The notes under the pieces are model-generated. The model ran no database searches. It worked only from the letters and a program-made list of their open reading frames with translations, and was not told the origin of the DNA. Of a DNA stretch of 64,000 nucleotides, positions 17,819-26,193 are shown piece after piece. Origin of the DNA: Shewanella sp. SR44-3 (GTDB taxonomy: Bacteria; Pseudomonadota; Gammaproteobacteria; Enterobacterales; Shewanellaceae). The stretch is from positions 1 to 64,000 of the forward strand of contig NZ_JACJDV010000015.1 of assembly GCF_014163735.1 (NCBI RefSeq), read 5' to 3'. The position numbers and the translations under genes are program-made. Position 1 is the stretch's first letter. Each line of letters begins with the position of its first letter.

Positions 17819-18445
17819 ATGCTAATGCACACACGTATCGTTTATCTGGTTAGGTTGAGAGAATTTCAGTTAAGTTTGTCTGTGCTATATTGGCTTATCT
17901 CACTGCCGTTAATGGCAGTTTCAGCTTATAGATTGGATACTCCCTTGACCATTTCTCTTTCCAACGCCCGAACAAAAAAAATAGCCTTGTTTGTGGATGT
18001 GCAGAACATCTATTACACCTGCCGTGAAGCCTATGGTCGGCAATTTAATTACCGAAAATTATGGCAACAGGTGAGCCAGCAAGGAGAGATAGTGCAAGCC
18101 GTGGCTTATGCTATTCATAAGGGGGATGACGGTCAGCTTAAATTTCAAGATGCGCTCAAACACATAGGTTTTGAGGTCAAGCTCAAGCCCTTTATTCAGC
18201 GCGCAGATGGTTCAGCTAAAGGTGATTGGGATGTGGGGATTACGATTGATGTGATGGAGGCGGCAGTGGATGTCGATATTGTCACTCTACTGTCTGGAGA
18301 CGGTGATTTTGATCGTTTGCTAGTTAAGATCTACCAGAAACACGGGGTTGAAACACAGGTATATGGTGTGCCGAGTTTAACGGCAAAATCGCTGATGGAT
18401 GCAGCCGGTCAATTTCATCCCATAGATTTCAGTCTACTTCTGTAG
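17819..18445 (+). CDS. NYN-domain (PIN-like, LabA type) protein
   Basis: 208 residues from the first ATG. From residue ~53 the sequence is a NYN domain: IALFVDVQNIYYTCRE with the first acidic residue, KGDWDVGITIDVMEAA with the second pair, and LLSGDGDFDRLLVKI with the third, the metal-binding set of PIN-like RNases. The family is linked to RNA cleavage, but the substrate is unknown. The first ~50 residues are hydrophobic and unlike the family, and the first ATG has no ribosome site, so true translation may begin later, for instance at an in-frame TTG (17937 or 17945 region). Divergent from the GlpD-like gene. Confidence 0.75.
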   Translation: MLMHTRIVYLVRLREFQLSLSVLYWLISLPLMAVSAYRLDTPLTISLSNARTKKIALFVDVQNIYYTCREAYGRQFNYRKLWQQVSQQGEIVQAVAYAIHKGDDGQLKFQDALKHIGFEVKLKPFIQRADGSAKGDWDVGITIDVMEAAVDVDIVTLLSGDGDFDRLLVKIYQKHGVETQVYGVPSLTAKSLMDAAGQFHPIDFSLLL

Positions 18446-18654
18446 CTTGCTTCATCAATTGGGCTATTTTGAAGAATTGATCTACTGCCTTTTAGGCACA
18501 AGCTTAAGTATATTCATCAGTAGAAGAATTATTGGGCGCTGACAGTATCGTTTGAGACCAGATGTTGCCACAGTGATGACTATAGCTTGCTAAGGTTTAG
18601 TCAGCATTTGGCCCCACTTGAGCCCCTGTTGAAACCCTATTGAGGTACATGAAT

Positions 18655-19620
18655 ATGGCTGGAAAATCAATCATAAGTCGAGGCCTGCTCTGGGGGCTAG
18701 TGTGTGGCACATTAATGCTGCAAGCCTGCACCGAACCCGCCCCTAGAGTGTTTGGCATTGTTGAACGGGACAGCCTGACCTTAACCGCAGCTGTTGGTAA
18801 TACCTTAATCAGTATTGAGGTTATTGAAGGGCAGCGTGTTGAAGCGGGTCAAGTATTATTGAGTCTAGACCCCACGGAGGCCGATGCCATGCTGGCGCTG
18901 CGTGATGCTGAGCTTGCTAAGGCTAAAGCGCTACTCGCTGAATTGCAGGCAGGGGCGCGCGTAGAGTCTATCGCAAGGGCGCAGGCCGCTTTGGCGGCAG
19001 CTGATGCTAGCGTTAAAGAGACTCAGCAAGCCTTTTTACGCACCCAGAGACTATTGGCCACAAAAGTGCTGACCCAGGCTGATTTCGATCGCGCCAGTGC
19101 GGCGCGAGATACTGCGGTAGCTAAAAAATCTGAAGCAAGGCAAAGCCTAAATGAGCTTGAAAATGGTACTCGCACTGAGCAACTTGAACAAGCGAGTGCC
19201 GGAGTTAGGGCGGCCCAGGCGGCAGTGACTATTGCACAAAAGCAGCGCCAAGATTTAACCTTAGTGGCGGCGCAAGATGCGGTTGTAGATCAGTTACCTT
19301 GGCGAGTGGGTGATAGAGTAGCTGCAGGCACTCAGCTTATCGCGCTTTCTGCCACAGCAAGATCTTATGTGCGGGTGTACTTACCGGCCACTTGGCTAGA
19401 TAAAGTAAAGGTCGGTACGCAGGTGAAACTCTGGGTCGATGGCCGTGATATGCCCATTAATGCACGGGTGCGCCATATTCGCAGTCAACCGGCTTTCACG
19501 CCTTTTTATGCACTCAATGAGCGGGATAGGGCAAGGCTTATGTACCTCACGGACATAGATATTCCTGAGACAGAAGATCTTGCTACCGGCATGGCGTTAG
19601 AAGTGGAGTTACCACTATGA
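18655..19620 (+). CDS. HlyD-family periplasmic adaptor, lipoprotein
   Basis: 321 residues. An N-terminal signal with lipobox (LMLQAC) predicts a lipid anchor. The order is a short beta-barrel/lipoyl half (VIEGQRVEAGQVLLSLDP), a long alpha-helical hairpin rich in Ala/Gln (about 70-190), the second lipoyl half (AQDAVVDQLPWRVGDRVAAG) and a beta-barrel. It links an inner-membrane ABC exporter to an outer-membrane TolC channel. I chose the ATG at 18655 because GAGGT lies 8 nt upstream; the ATG two codons earlier is too close. Stop overlaps the ATPase by 4 nt. Confidence 0.88.
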   Translation: MAGKSIISRGLLWGLVCGTLMLQACTEPAPRVFGIVERDSLTLTAAVGNTLISIEVIEGQRVEAGQVLLSLDPTEADAMLALRDAELAKAKALLAELQAGARVESIARAQAALAAADASVKETQQAFLRTQRLLATKVLTQADFDRASAARDTAVAKKSEARQSLNELENGTRTEQLEQASAGVRAAQAAVTIAQKQRQDLTLVAAQDAVVDQLPWRVGDRVAAGTQLIALSATARSYVRVYLPATWLDKVKVGTQVKLWVDGRDMPINARVRHIRSQPAFTPFYALNERDRARLMYLTDIDIPETEDLATGMALEVELPL

Positions 19621-20540
19621 GCCAAGACTTTGCCATAGAAACTCAGGGCATGACACGGGCATTTGCTGGCGTTAATGCGGTAGAAGACCTACAGCTGGCT
19701 ATTCCTAGGGGCAGCATTTATGGTTTTTTAGGGCCAAATGGCTGTGGTAAATCTACTTCCATTCGCATGTTGACTGGCCTGCTGCGGCCTACTTCTGGGG
19801 ATATTCGGGTATTGGGCGAAACCCTGCCCGGCGCAGAAGAGAAGTTAAGACGGCGCATTGGCTATATGACGCAAAAATTCTCCCTCTATGAAAACCTCTC
19901 TGTGAAAGAGAATCTTGAGTTTGTGGCGCAGATCTATGGTTTTAAACGCAGTGAAGCTAAGGCAAGACTGGCTGAACTTATTAACTTGTACGATCTTAAG
20001 GGCCAAGAAAAGCAGATGGCAGGCTCCATGAGCGGTGGACAGAGGCAGCGCTTAGCCCTTGCAGCTGCGACGCTGCACAGACCCGAATTGTTGTTTCTTG
20101 ATGAGCCCACCTCTGCCGTTGACCCTGAAAACCGCCGTGAATTTTGGGAGCGTTTATTCGATTTGTGTGCCCAAGGCACCACTATTTTAGTATCGACCCA
20201 TTATATGGATGAAGCCGAACGCTGCCATGGTTTAGCCATTTTAGAGCGAGGAATAAAACGCGCCGATGGCTCGCCTCAGGCATTAATGTCCGCCATGGGA
20301 GCTAGGGTTATTGAGGTGTCAGGAGAGGACCTTAGGCCTTTAAAGCAACGGTTGATTGCCCAAGCACCAGTGTTATCTGCGGCGCAAATAGGCAGCCGCC
20401 TCAGGGTGCTGGTGGATGAAACAATAGCAGATCCTATTAGTTGGATGGCAGGGCATGTCGCTGGTCGAACGCTCGAAGAAGTCAGGCCGAGCCTTGAGGA
20501 CGTGTTTGTTACCTGTACGGGAGAAAGACATGTGGCGTAG
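19617..20540 (+). CDS. ABC exporter ATP-binding protein
   Basis: 307 residues, one nucleotide-binding domain. Walker A GPNGCGKST (~residue 41), signature SGGQRQRLALAAA (~142), Walker B LLFLDEPTSAVD and the switch His in LVSTHYMDEAERC are all intact. The ~80-residue C-terminal extension (ending SLEDVFVTCTG) is typical of DRI/ABC-2 type drug or polysaccharide exporters such as YbhF. ATG has GGAG 8 nt upstream and overlaps the adaptor stop. It works with the following permease. Confidence 0.93.
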   Translation: MSQDFAIETQGMTRAFAGVNAVEDLQLAIPRGSIYGFLGPNGCGKSTSIRMLTGLLRPTSGDIRVLGETLPGAEEKLRRRIGYMTQKFSLYENLSVKENLEFVAQIYGFKRSEAKARLAELINLYDLKGQEKQMAGSMSGGQRQRLALAAATLHRPELLFLDEPTSAVDPENRREFWERLFDLCAQGTTILVSTHYMDEAERCHGLAILERGIKRADGSPQALMSAMGARVIEVSGEDLRPLKQRLIAQAPVLSAAQIGSRLRVLVDETIADPISWMAGHVAGRTLEEVRPSLEDVFVTCTGERHVA

Positions 20541-21654
20541 AATGTGGGCGATTGTAGTAAAAGAGCTGCGGCAATTATCCCGAGATAGGATGACCTTTGG
20601 CATGATAGTCATGATCCCGCTAGTACAGCTAATGCTGTTTGGCTATGCCATCAATACAGATGCACGGCATTTGCCAGCAGGTCTGGTGGATTTGAGCTCA
20701 AGCAGTTTTAGCCGCGCTTTAGTTCAAGCGGTAGAGGCAAGTCAAGTGATTGATTTTACAACCAGCTATGCCAATATTAAGGAGGCGGAGGCCGCCTTAA
20801 CCCGCGGTGAAGTAAAAGCCATACTTTACCTGCCAAGTGATTTAACTGGGCGTTTACTGCGATACCCCGATAAGGCAGTACATGGCAATTATTTTGCCCA
20901 GCCCGTGGGCCAATGGTTAGTCGATGGCTCGGACACTGTGGTGTCTGCGGCCATTCGATCTTTACGTTCTATGCCTTTAGATGAGGTCATGGGAAATACG
21001 CTTACTGCAAGTCGAGTCAGTCTTGAGGTGGTGCAGTATTTTAACCCTGAGCAGCGCTCGGTTGTGAATATTGTGCCCGGGCTTTTGGGGGTGATTTTAA
21101 CTATGACCATGGTGATGTTTACCTCAGCTGCCATTGTTAGGGAGCGAGAGCAGGGCAATATGGAGTTTTTGATTACCACCCCCGTGCGCCCCATGGAACT
21201 GATGCTAGGTAAAATATTACCCTATGTGCTGGTGGGGTTTATTCAAGTGAGCATCATTTTAACCGCTGGACATGTGTTATTCGATGTGCCAATTCGCGGC
21301 GGGCTTGACTCCATGGCCTTAGCGTCAATGCTATTTATTTTTGCCAGCCTGACATTAGGCTTAGTGATATCGACTATTGCTAAAACGCAGCTGCAGTCGA
21401 TGCAACTCACAGTGTTTGTATTATTGCCTTCTATTTTGCTATCGGGGTTTATGTTTCCCTATGAAACCATGCCAGAAGCGGCCCAATGGATAGCCGAAGC
21501 CTTACCTGCCACGCATTTTATGCGCATGTCTAGAGCCATAGTATTAAGGGATGCCCAAGTTTTTGATCTCGGTTTCGATGCACTGTGGCTATTAGGATTT
21601 ACTTGTTTGGGTCTTTTGGTCGCTAGCTTAAGATTTTCTAAGCGCTTAGATTAA
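20530..21654 (+). CDS. ABC-2 type exporter permease
   Basis: 374 residues from ATG 20530, which has GGAG 8 nt upstream and overlaps the ATPase by 11 nt. One membrane segment lies near residues 19-37, followed by a ~130-residue periplasmic loop, then five more segments ending LLGFTCLGLLVASLRF. The late motif FMFPYETMPEAAQWIAEALPATHFMRMSRAI is the conserved ABC-2 signature found in YbhS/YbhR and YhhJ. The E. coli ybh cluster has two permeases; here there is only one, so a homodimer is likely. Substrate unknown; these systems usually export drugs or other amphiphiles. Confidence 0.92.
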   Translation: MWRRMWAIVVKELRQLSRDRMTFGMIVMIPLVQLMLFGYAINTDARHLPAGLVDLSSSSFSRALVQAVEASQVIDFTTSYANIKEAEAALTRGEVKAILYLPSDLTGRLLRYPDKAVHGNYFAQPVGQWLVDGSDTVVSAAIRSLRSMPLDEVMGNTLTASRVSLEVVQYFNPEQRSVVNIVPGLLGVILTMTMVMFTSAAIVREREQGNMEFLITTPVRPMELMLGKILPYVLVGFIQVSIILTAGHVLFDVPIRGGLDSMALASMLFIFASLTLGLVISTIAKTQLQSMQLTVFVLLPSILLSGFMFPYETMPEAAQWIAEALPATHFMRMSRAIVLRDAQVFDLGFDALWLLGFTCLGLLVASLRFSKRLD

Positions 21655-21686
21655 TCGCCAAGTTTAATCGCTAAGTTTAATCGAGC
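21648..21686. repeat. Three 13-bp tandem repeats after the permease
   Basis: Units agattaatcgcca, agtttaatcgcta and agtttaatcgagc follow each other and overlap the permease stop codon. No function seen. Confidence 0.7.
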
Positions 21687-21703
21687 GAGTTAAGCGATAG
21701 TCA

Positions 21704-21742
21704 TAAAAAAAGCAGTAAGGCATAACACCTTACTGCTTTTTA
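21704..21742. terminator. Bidirectional terminator between exporter and ohr
   Basis: AGCAGTAAGG (21711-21720) pairs perfectly with CCTTACTGCT (21728-21737), flanked by seven A on the left and five T on the right, so it can end transcripts from both convergent sides. Confidence 0.9.
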
Positions 21743-21761
21743 TTGCTTGATGAGTGCGTAA

Positions 21762-22187
21762 TTAGTGGCTAATCACTAACTCAACATCGATATTGCCACG
21801 GGTAGCGTTCGAATATGGACACACCTGATGCGCTTTTTCGACTAAGGCTTTTGCAGCATCGGCGTCCATTGACGGTAAGCTAATGTTAAGTACGACTGCA
21901 ATCGCAAAACCGACGCCTTTAGTATTACCACCAATGCCCACATCAGCAGTCACGCTTAAATCAGCAGGCAGAGAGATTTTATCTTGGCCTGCAACAAACT
22001 TCATCGCACCAATAAAACAGGCTGAATAACCTGCCGCAAAAAGTTGCTCAGGGTTGGTGCCTGGACCACCTGCGCCACCCAATTCTTTTGGGGTGCTTAA
22101 CTGTACGTCTAACTTGTTATCAGAAGAGATTGAGCGACCTTCACGGCCACCAGTTGTTTTCGCTTGTGCTGTATAAATAAGTTCCAT
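21762..22187 (-). CDS. ohr: Organic hydroperoxide resistance protein Ohr
   Basis: 141 residues, normal Ohr size. Ohr is a thiol peroxidase that reduces fatty-acid and other organic hydroperoxides with a pair of cysteines recycled by dihydrolipoamide. The peroxidatic cysteine is in [10 protein letters not shown] (Cys57) and the resolving one in [13 protein letters not shown] (~Cys122); the catalytic Arg is in GREGRS. ATG has AGGAG 6-7 nt upstream. It is the target of the neighbouring ohrR; an OhrR-type palindrome lies 100 bp upstream. Confidence 0.96.
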   Translation of the reverse strand: MELIYTAQAKTTGGREGRSISSDNKLDVQLSTPKELGGAGGPGTNPEQLFAAGYSACFIGAMKFVAGQDKISLPADLSVTADVGIGGNTKGVGFAIAVVLNISLPSMDADAAKALVEKAHQVCPYSNATRGNIDVELVISH

Positions 22188-22286
22188 GTCGTGCTCCTAG
22201 CTTGTTAGGCATTGATAATGAGTTGATACTAAATTGACCAGATAAAACATCGCAGAGGTATGTTTCATCCTTGAGAATGGAATTAT

Positions 22287-22314
22287 GTTATCGCGATAAC
22301 TAATTTTGAGCAAG
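22287..22314 (-). promoter_or_regulatory. ohr promoter with palindromic operator
   Basis: Perfect palindrome GTTATCGCGATAAC at 22287-22300 lies inside a minus-strand promoter TTGCTC (22314-22309), 17 bp, TAACAT (22291-22286 by overlap). Binding there would cover the spacer and -10. Confidence 0.65.
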
Positions 22315-22329
22315 CCATTTGTTAAAATA

Positions 22330-22343
22330 GTTATCGCAATAAC
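22330..22343. promoter_or_regulatory. Second OhrR-type palindrome at the ohrR 3' end
   Basis: GTTATCGCAATAAC differs from the first ohr palindrome at one base and overlaps the ohrR stop codon. The two dyads are 43 bp apart centre to centre, about four helical turns. Confidence 0.6.
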
Positions 22344-22771
22344 TTAGATCTTAATTCATCTAACTGATTTTTAAGGCTTAGTAATTCAGATCTATCAGTC
22401 ATGCAGTTATCAACCATGCACTTGTTTACCTCAAAAGCCTGTTTTTTAAGGCTAAGGCCCATGGGCGTTAAGCTGATCTTAAGCTGTCTATCATCGTTAG
22501 GGCAGCGCTCACGGCTGATAAGACCATCGGCGGTTAAGCGTTTGATAACTGGAGTCAGAGCCCCAGATTTTTGCCCCAACTGCTCACCAATCTCATTAAG
22601 CTTTAAACCATCTTTTTCCCACAACACCATCATGATGAGGTATTGAGTATAGGTTAGGCCCAGCTTATCCAATAAAGGCTTGTAGAGCTGAGTCATGGCG
22701 AGGGAGGTGGCATATAAAGAAAAACACAATTGGTTTTCTAACAGTAAAGGATTAAAAGGTTTATCAGACAT
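22331..22771 (-). CDS. ohrR: MarR-family organic-peroxide sensor OhrR
   Basis: 146 residues. The peroxide-sensing cysteine is at residue 16 in LENQLCFSLY, the exact OhrR context; two further cysteines near the C-terminus (NKCMVDNCM) fit a two-cysteine OhrR that forms a disulphide on oxidation. The winged helix-turn-helix runs from YTQYLIMMVLW to the wing DDRQLKISLT. OhrR represses ohr until oxidised. ATG has AGGA 7 nt upstream. It lies between ohr and the aldehyde reductase, both of which carry the same palindrome. Confidence 0.94.
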   Translation of the reverse strand: MSDKPFNPLLLENQLCFSLYATSLAMTQLYKPLLDKLGLTYTQYLIMMVLWEKDGLKLNEIGEQLGQKSGALTPVIKRLTADGLISRERCPNDDRQLKISLTPMGLSLKKQAFEVNKCMVDNCMTDRSELLSLKNQLDELRSKLLR

Positions 22772-22821
22772 TATCTATTCCTCGGTAAATAAGCTTGGCG
22801 CCCATCCTTAGCGCTAAGCAC

Positions 22822-22848
22822 AAAAGCCATTCAATATGAATTGGCTTT
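22822..22848 (-). terminator. Terminator after the aldehyde reductase gene
   Basis: Minus strand AAAGCCA (22848-22842), inner TTCA/TGAA, and TGGCTTTT form a stem with one bulge. The T-run is short, so some readthrough into ohrR is possible. Confidence 0.6.
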
Positions 22849-22874
22849 AGATTAATGGCATACCAATAAGCGCG

Positions 22875-24020
22875 TTAGCTCGCTTGAAGTAAGATGGCGC
22901 GGCTGGTGGCAATATCAATCGCCTTGTGTTCACCAATGGCTGTCATGGCGTGCTTTTCCAATGCTGCAACGAGTTTATCTACGGCATCTGCATCCTTGAT
23001 CCCAGCCTCGCTTAAGCGCACAGGCAGGCCAAGCTTGCTATATAACTGCTCTAGGGCATCGATAGCGCGCTCGGCTAAATCATCACCTTGAGCCAGATTA
23101 AATACCTGGCTGCCTAACTGATTTAGCTTGCCACGTTTGTATTCAATTTGGCTGCGCAGCAATGAAGGCTGAACTATGGTCAGGGTGCGAGCGTGATCGA
23201 CACCATAAATCGCCGTGATCTCATGGCCTATCATGTGAGTTGACCAATCGTGGGTCACGCCGTTACCGACTAAGCCATACAAGGCTTGGTTAGCGGTCCA
23301 CATTAGGTTGGCGCGCCAAATGTCATTATCTCTTTGCTCAAATTGCGCGGCCAATTTCACTAGATTTCGCAGTAATACTTCGGCATAACCATCTTGCACC
23401 CAAGTATCGGCTTCTAGAGTTAAATATTGCTCACACACATGAATGAACGCATCTATTATGCCGTTAGCTTGCTGTCTTTCAGGCAGCGTTTTTATCACGT
23501 CTGGATTTAAAATAGCGAAGCGTGGGCGCACAATATCGTTGTAGAAAGATAGCTTATCTTGAGTGGCTGCCTTGGTGACAACGGCAGCGGCATTGGACTC
23601 ACTGCCTGTAGCGGGCAAGGTTAATACTACCCCTAATGGCAGGGCCTTATCTGAATAATGGGCGCCAGTGAGAATGTCCCAGCCATCGCCGTCATAGCAA
23701 CTTGCCGCGACTATGTACTTACAACCATCAATAACAGAGCCGCCGCCCACAGCCAGTACAAAATCTATGCCCTGAGCTTTAACTAACTCAACGGCTTTGC
23801 TTAAGGTTTCGTATGTGGGGTTGGCTTCAACGCCTGAGAATTCCATCACGTTATGGTCTTCAAGGGCTGTCATGACTTGCTGATAGATACCATTACGTTT
23901 AATTGAGCCACCGCCATAAACAAGTAACACTTTACTTTCTAAAGGTAAAAGTGCTTTAAGGCTCTTGATGCTGTCTTGGCCAAATTCAATTTTGGTGGGG
24001 TTTTGAAATGAGAATTGCAT
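22875..24020 (-). CDS. YqhD-like NADPH-dependent iron/zinc alcohol dehydrogenase (aldehyde reductase)
   Basis: 381 residues. Group III metal-dependent alcohol dehydrogenase. The nucleotide-binding GGGSIKRNG and GGGSVIDGCK motifs are present, as are the metal ligands: Asp and His in IIDAFIHVCEQY, His in HDWSTHMIGHE and His in YGVDHART. YqhD reduces short and lipid-peroxidation-derived aldehydes such as malondialdehyde, methylglyoxal and acrolein. Its position beside ohr/ohrR and an OhrR-type palindrome in its promoter suggest it clears aldehydes made from lipid peroxides (inference). ATG has AGGA 8 nt upstream. Confidence 0.93.
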   Translation of the reverse strand: MQFSFQNPTKIEFGQDSIKSLKALLPLESKVLLVYGGGSIKRNGIYQQVMTALEDHNVMEFSGVEANPTYETLSKAVELVKAQGIDFVLAVGGGSVIDGCKYIVAASCYDGDGWDILTGAHYSDKALPLGVVLTLPATGSESNAAAVVTKAATQDKLSFYNDIVRPRFAILNPDVIKTLPERQQANGIIDAFIHVCEQYLTLEADTWVQDGYAEVLLRNLVKLAAQFEQRDNDIWRANLMWTANQALYGLVGNGVTHDWSTHMIGHEITAIYGVDHARTLTIVQPSLLRSQIEYKRGKLNQLGSQVFNLAQGDDLAERAIDALEQLYSKLGLPVRLSEAGIKDADAVDKLVAALEKHAMTAIGEHKAIDIATSRAILLQAS

Positions 24021-24393
24021 ATGATAAATCCTAGGAGAAAATAAATAGGGTCATAGGCTGAGTGTGCTGCCTATTAAAGTTTGACATAATAATGACTATT
24101 ATCGCGATAATCAATTTTCCGATGCCATAATTACACTTTAAATGTTTGTTTTTTAGACATTGTAGGTCTATCTTTAGTACTAATTATTCTAAGTAAGGCC
24201 TAGGCAAAAAATTGGGACTTAGTGTTAGTATGAGTTGTTGAACATTAATAAAAGGAACGGGATTTCACACTTTTGCTATTGAATTTTTTACTGTTTTTAG
24301 AGTTTGTGCAGTTTCACTAGGCTTTTAGCCAAGGTTTATTGCTAGAGTTTTACCATTGGCTTATACATTTAATCTAGAGGATTGGAGTCGAAT
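24021..24393. other. Intergenic gap between aldehyde reductase and small ORF
   Basis: 373 bp, AT-rich. It holds the divergent promoter and OhrR-type box of the aldehyde reductase near 24086-24114. The rest, 24115-24375, shows no convincing coding frame or structure. Confidence 0.6.
24086..24114 (-). promoter_or_regulatory. Aldehyde reductase promoter with OhrR-type palindrome
   Basis: Minus strand TTGATT (24114-24109), 17-bp spacer, TATTAT (24091-24086). The perfect palindrome ATTATCGCGATAAT (24098-24111) sits over the -35 and spacer and has the same core, TTATCGCGATAA, as the ohr operator. Confidence 0.7.
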
Positions 24394-24519
24394 ATGAGTA
24401 AAGGACAAAACGCTAAGAAAGATACTAAAAAGCAGCCACTGTTATCCGCTAAGGAAAAACGTGCCGCTAAGCAAGCAAAGAAAAATCCACAAGTATTTTT
24501 AGAAAAAGCCAAAAAGTAA
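24394..24519 (+). CDS. Small lysine-rich protein, 41 residues
   Basis: ATG with GGAG 6 nt upstream. The product is MSKGQNAKKDTKKQPLLSAK followed by EKRAAKQAKKNPQVFLEKAKK: about one third Lys/Arg and strongly basic. Similar short basic proteins beginning MSKGQ occur in Shewanella and Pseudomonas to my memory, with no known function; nucleic-acid or ribosome binding would fit the charge but is not shown. It stands alone. Confidence 0.6.
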   Translation: MSKGQNAKKDTKKQPLLSAKEKRAAKQAKKNPQVFLEKAKK

Positions 24520-24742
24520 CAATTATCAGGAAGCTAATATCAAGCAATAAAGTAAGAGTAGAAGCTAAGCAGCAAGATGTTATGGATGTTATGTTAGTTT
24601 TCTCTGCAATCTAGGTATGGCGTTAACCTAGTCTTAGGTGTTCTAGGCTATACCGTTCGCTGTTAGTTGGTATGTAGTTGATATCAAGTTGATAGGTAAT
24701 TTTTGTGCTAAATGTTTAAACGGGAGTAACAAGTATCCCATA

Positions 24743-24775
24743 AAAATACCGAGCCTTGGCTCGGTATTTTATTTT
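24743..24775. terminator. Bidirectional terminator before the metal permease
   Basis: A 12-bp perfect stem (24743-24754 with 24759-24770, core ACCGAGC/GCTCGGT), loop CTTG, T-rich on both sides. It closes the permease operon (minus) and any plus-strand transcript. Confidence 0.9.
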
Positions 24776-24796
24776 GTGCTCATACAAGCAGGGGCG

Positions 24797-26191
24797 TTAT
24801 GAACAGCAATCTCGTCTTAGGGCTTTCTTTGGGATTTTATCATAAATCACTTTAGCCATTAATATTGCCAAGATAATACCTGAAGTCACCACTAGGCCAT
24901 GGGGCAGCAAAGCATGTTCCTCACCAATTTGTGGCATTACCACGAAGCCAAACGTATCCACAAGATAGTTCACCAACACCCCAAAGGCTAAGGCAACACC
25001 TAGCACGCCGCCTAAATAACCAAACAAGGCGCGTTTGCCTAGCTCTTTTACCACCACGCCTAGGGTGGCGATATTAGTCGCTGGCCCCGCCATCATAAAC
25101 ACCAGTACCGCGCCAGGTGAAACCCCTGCTAATAATAAACCAGCGGCTATTGGCGTTGAAGCTGTGGCGCAGATATACATAGGTACTGACACTATTACCA
25201 TGACTAGCATAGCTAAGATGCCATCGCCCCATTGAGCTAAGAAGTCGGTAGGAACGTAGGTTTGCACTAATGCTGCAAAAAATAACCCCACCAATAACCA
25301 CATGGTGGTATCGCGAACTAAATCCGTGGCAGCGTAATGTAACCCAGTGCCAATGCGGCTGATAATGGACTTATCTTTAAGCTCGGTCGCTGTGTCTTGG
25401 GTGGCTGCGCAGCAAGCCTCGCTATCTGTACTTTCAGTGTGAGAGTGGGCCTCTTTACTCACATTGTTACTCTCAGAAGTGCTTGCGCAGCAGCTGGTTT
25501 TGGTTATCTCAGTATCTGGGATAGCGCTTGGTACTGCAGTTTCAGTTGCCGTTTTTGTACTTGCGCAGCATGAGCTGGTTTTTACTGGTGCCGCAGCTGC
25601 GATTTCAGTGAATAACTCTGGCGCCGCAGTATCGGTTTTAGTGCTGGCACAGCATGAACTGCTGCTAGGTTTTACCAAAGGTTCTGCGATAACCACTGGG
25701 CTAGCTTTGCTGGCACAACAACTGCTTTTTGAAGGCGTTGCGGCCATATTGCTGGGGCTTTCCGGTGCAGACGTTGCTACGGGTTTACTCGGTTCAGCTT
25801 CATCTTTACCAACCAAAAGCCCAGCGACTATGGCGCTAGTAATGGCGGCTATGGGTCTGATGATGGCCATAAAAGGTCCGAGTAACACATAAGACACGGT
25901 AATCGAGTCAACGCCGGTTTCTGGGGTGGAGACTAAAAATGAAGTGGTGGCCGCTTTTGAGGCGCCAGAGCGGCGCAGCCCAACGGCAGCGGGAATAACG
26001 CCACAAGAACATAAGGGTAGCGGCGCACCAATTAAGGCCGCCTTGACCACAGATTTAACCCCGTGACCCCCGAGCTGTTTTTGCATCCACGCCATAGGCA
26101 CAAAGACTTTGAGTAGCCCAGCTAATATCAGACCTAACAATAACCATGGTGCCGATTCTAAAAAGAGTTCAGTAAAATTAGCTAATAACAT
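24797..26191 (-). CDS. SO_0444-family Cu/Zn efflux permease (DUF318/ArsP-like)
   Basis: 464 residues. Two halves of four or so membrane segments each: residues 1-130 with the conserved GAPLPLCSCGVIPAAVGLRRSGAS, and ~285-455 with SVPMYICATASTPIAAGLL and MAGPATNIATL. Between them lies a ~150-residue hydrophilic loop with five Cys-Cys motifs (four SCCAS-like, one EACCAA) and a His pair; a sixth CC ends the protein (RRDCCS). The family is named after S. oneidensis SO_0444 and is thought to export copper or zinc. GGAGAG precedes the ATG, and only 2 nt separate it from merR, so they form one operon. Confidence 0.9.
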   Translation of the reverse strand: MLLANFTELFLESAPWLLLGLILAGLLKVFVPMAWMQKQLGGHGVKSVVKAALIGAPLPLCSCGVIPAAVGLRRSGASKAATTSFLVSTPETGVDSITVSYVLLGPFMAIIRPIAAITSAIVAGLLVGKDEAEPSKPVATSAPESPSNMAATPSKSSCCASKASPVVIAEPLVKPSSSSCCASTKTDTAAPELFTEIAAAAPVKTSSCCASTKTATETAVPSAIPDTEITKTSCCASTSESNNVSKEAHSHTESTDSEACCAATQDTATELKDKSIISRIGTGLHYAATDLVRDTTMWLLVGLFFAALVQTYVPTDFLAQWGDGILAMLVMVIVSVPMYICATASTPIAAGLLLAGVSPGAVLVFMMAGPATNIATLGVVVKELGKRALFGYLGGVLGVALAFGVLVNYLVDTFGFVVMPQIGEEHALLPHGLVVTSGIILAILMAKVIYDKIPKKALRRDCCS

Positions 26192-26193
26192 GA

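Noticed and set aside
25464..25892. Plus-strand frame rich in LAQHEL repeats
   Set aside because: It is the antisense of the Cys-Cys repeat loop of the metal permease; the repeats only look like protein structure.
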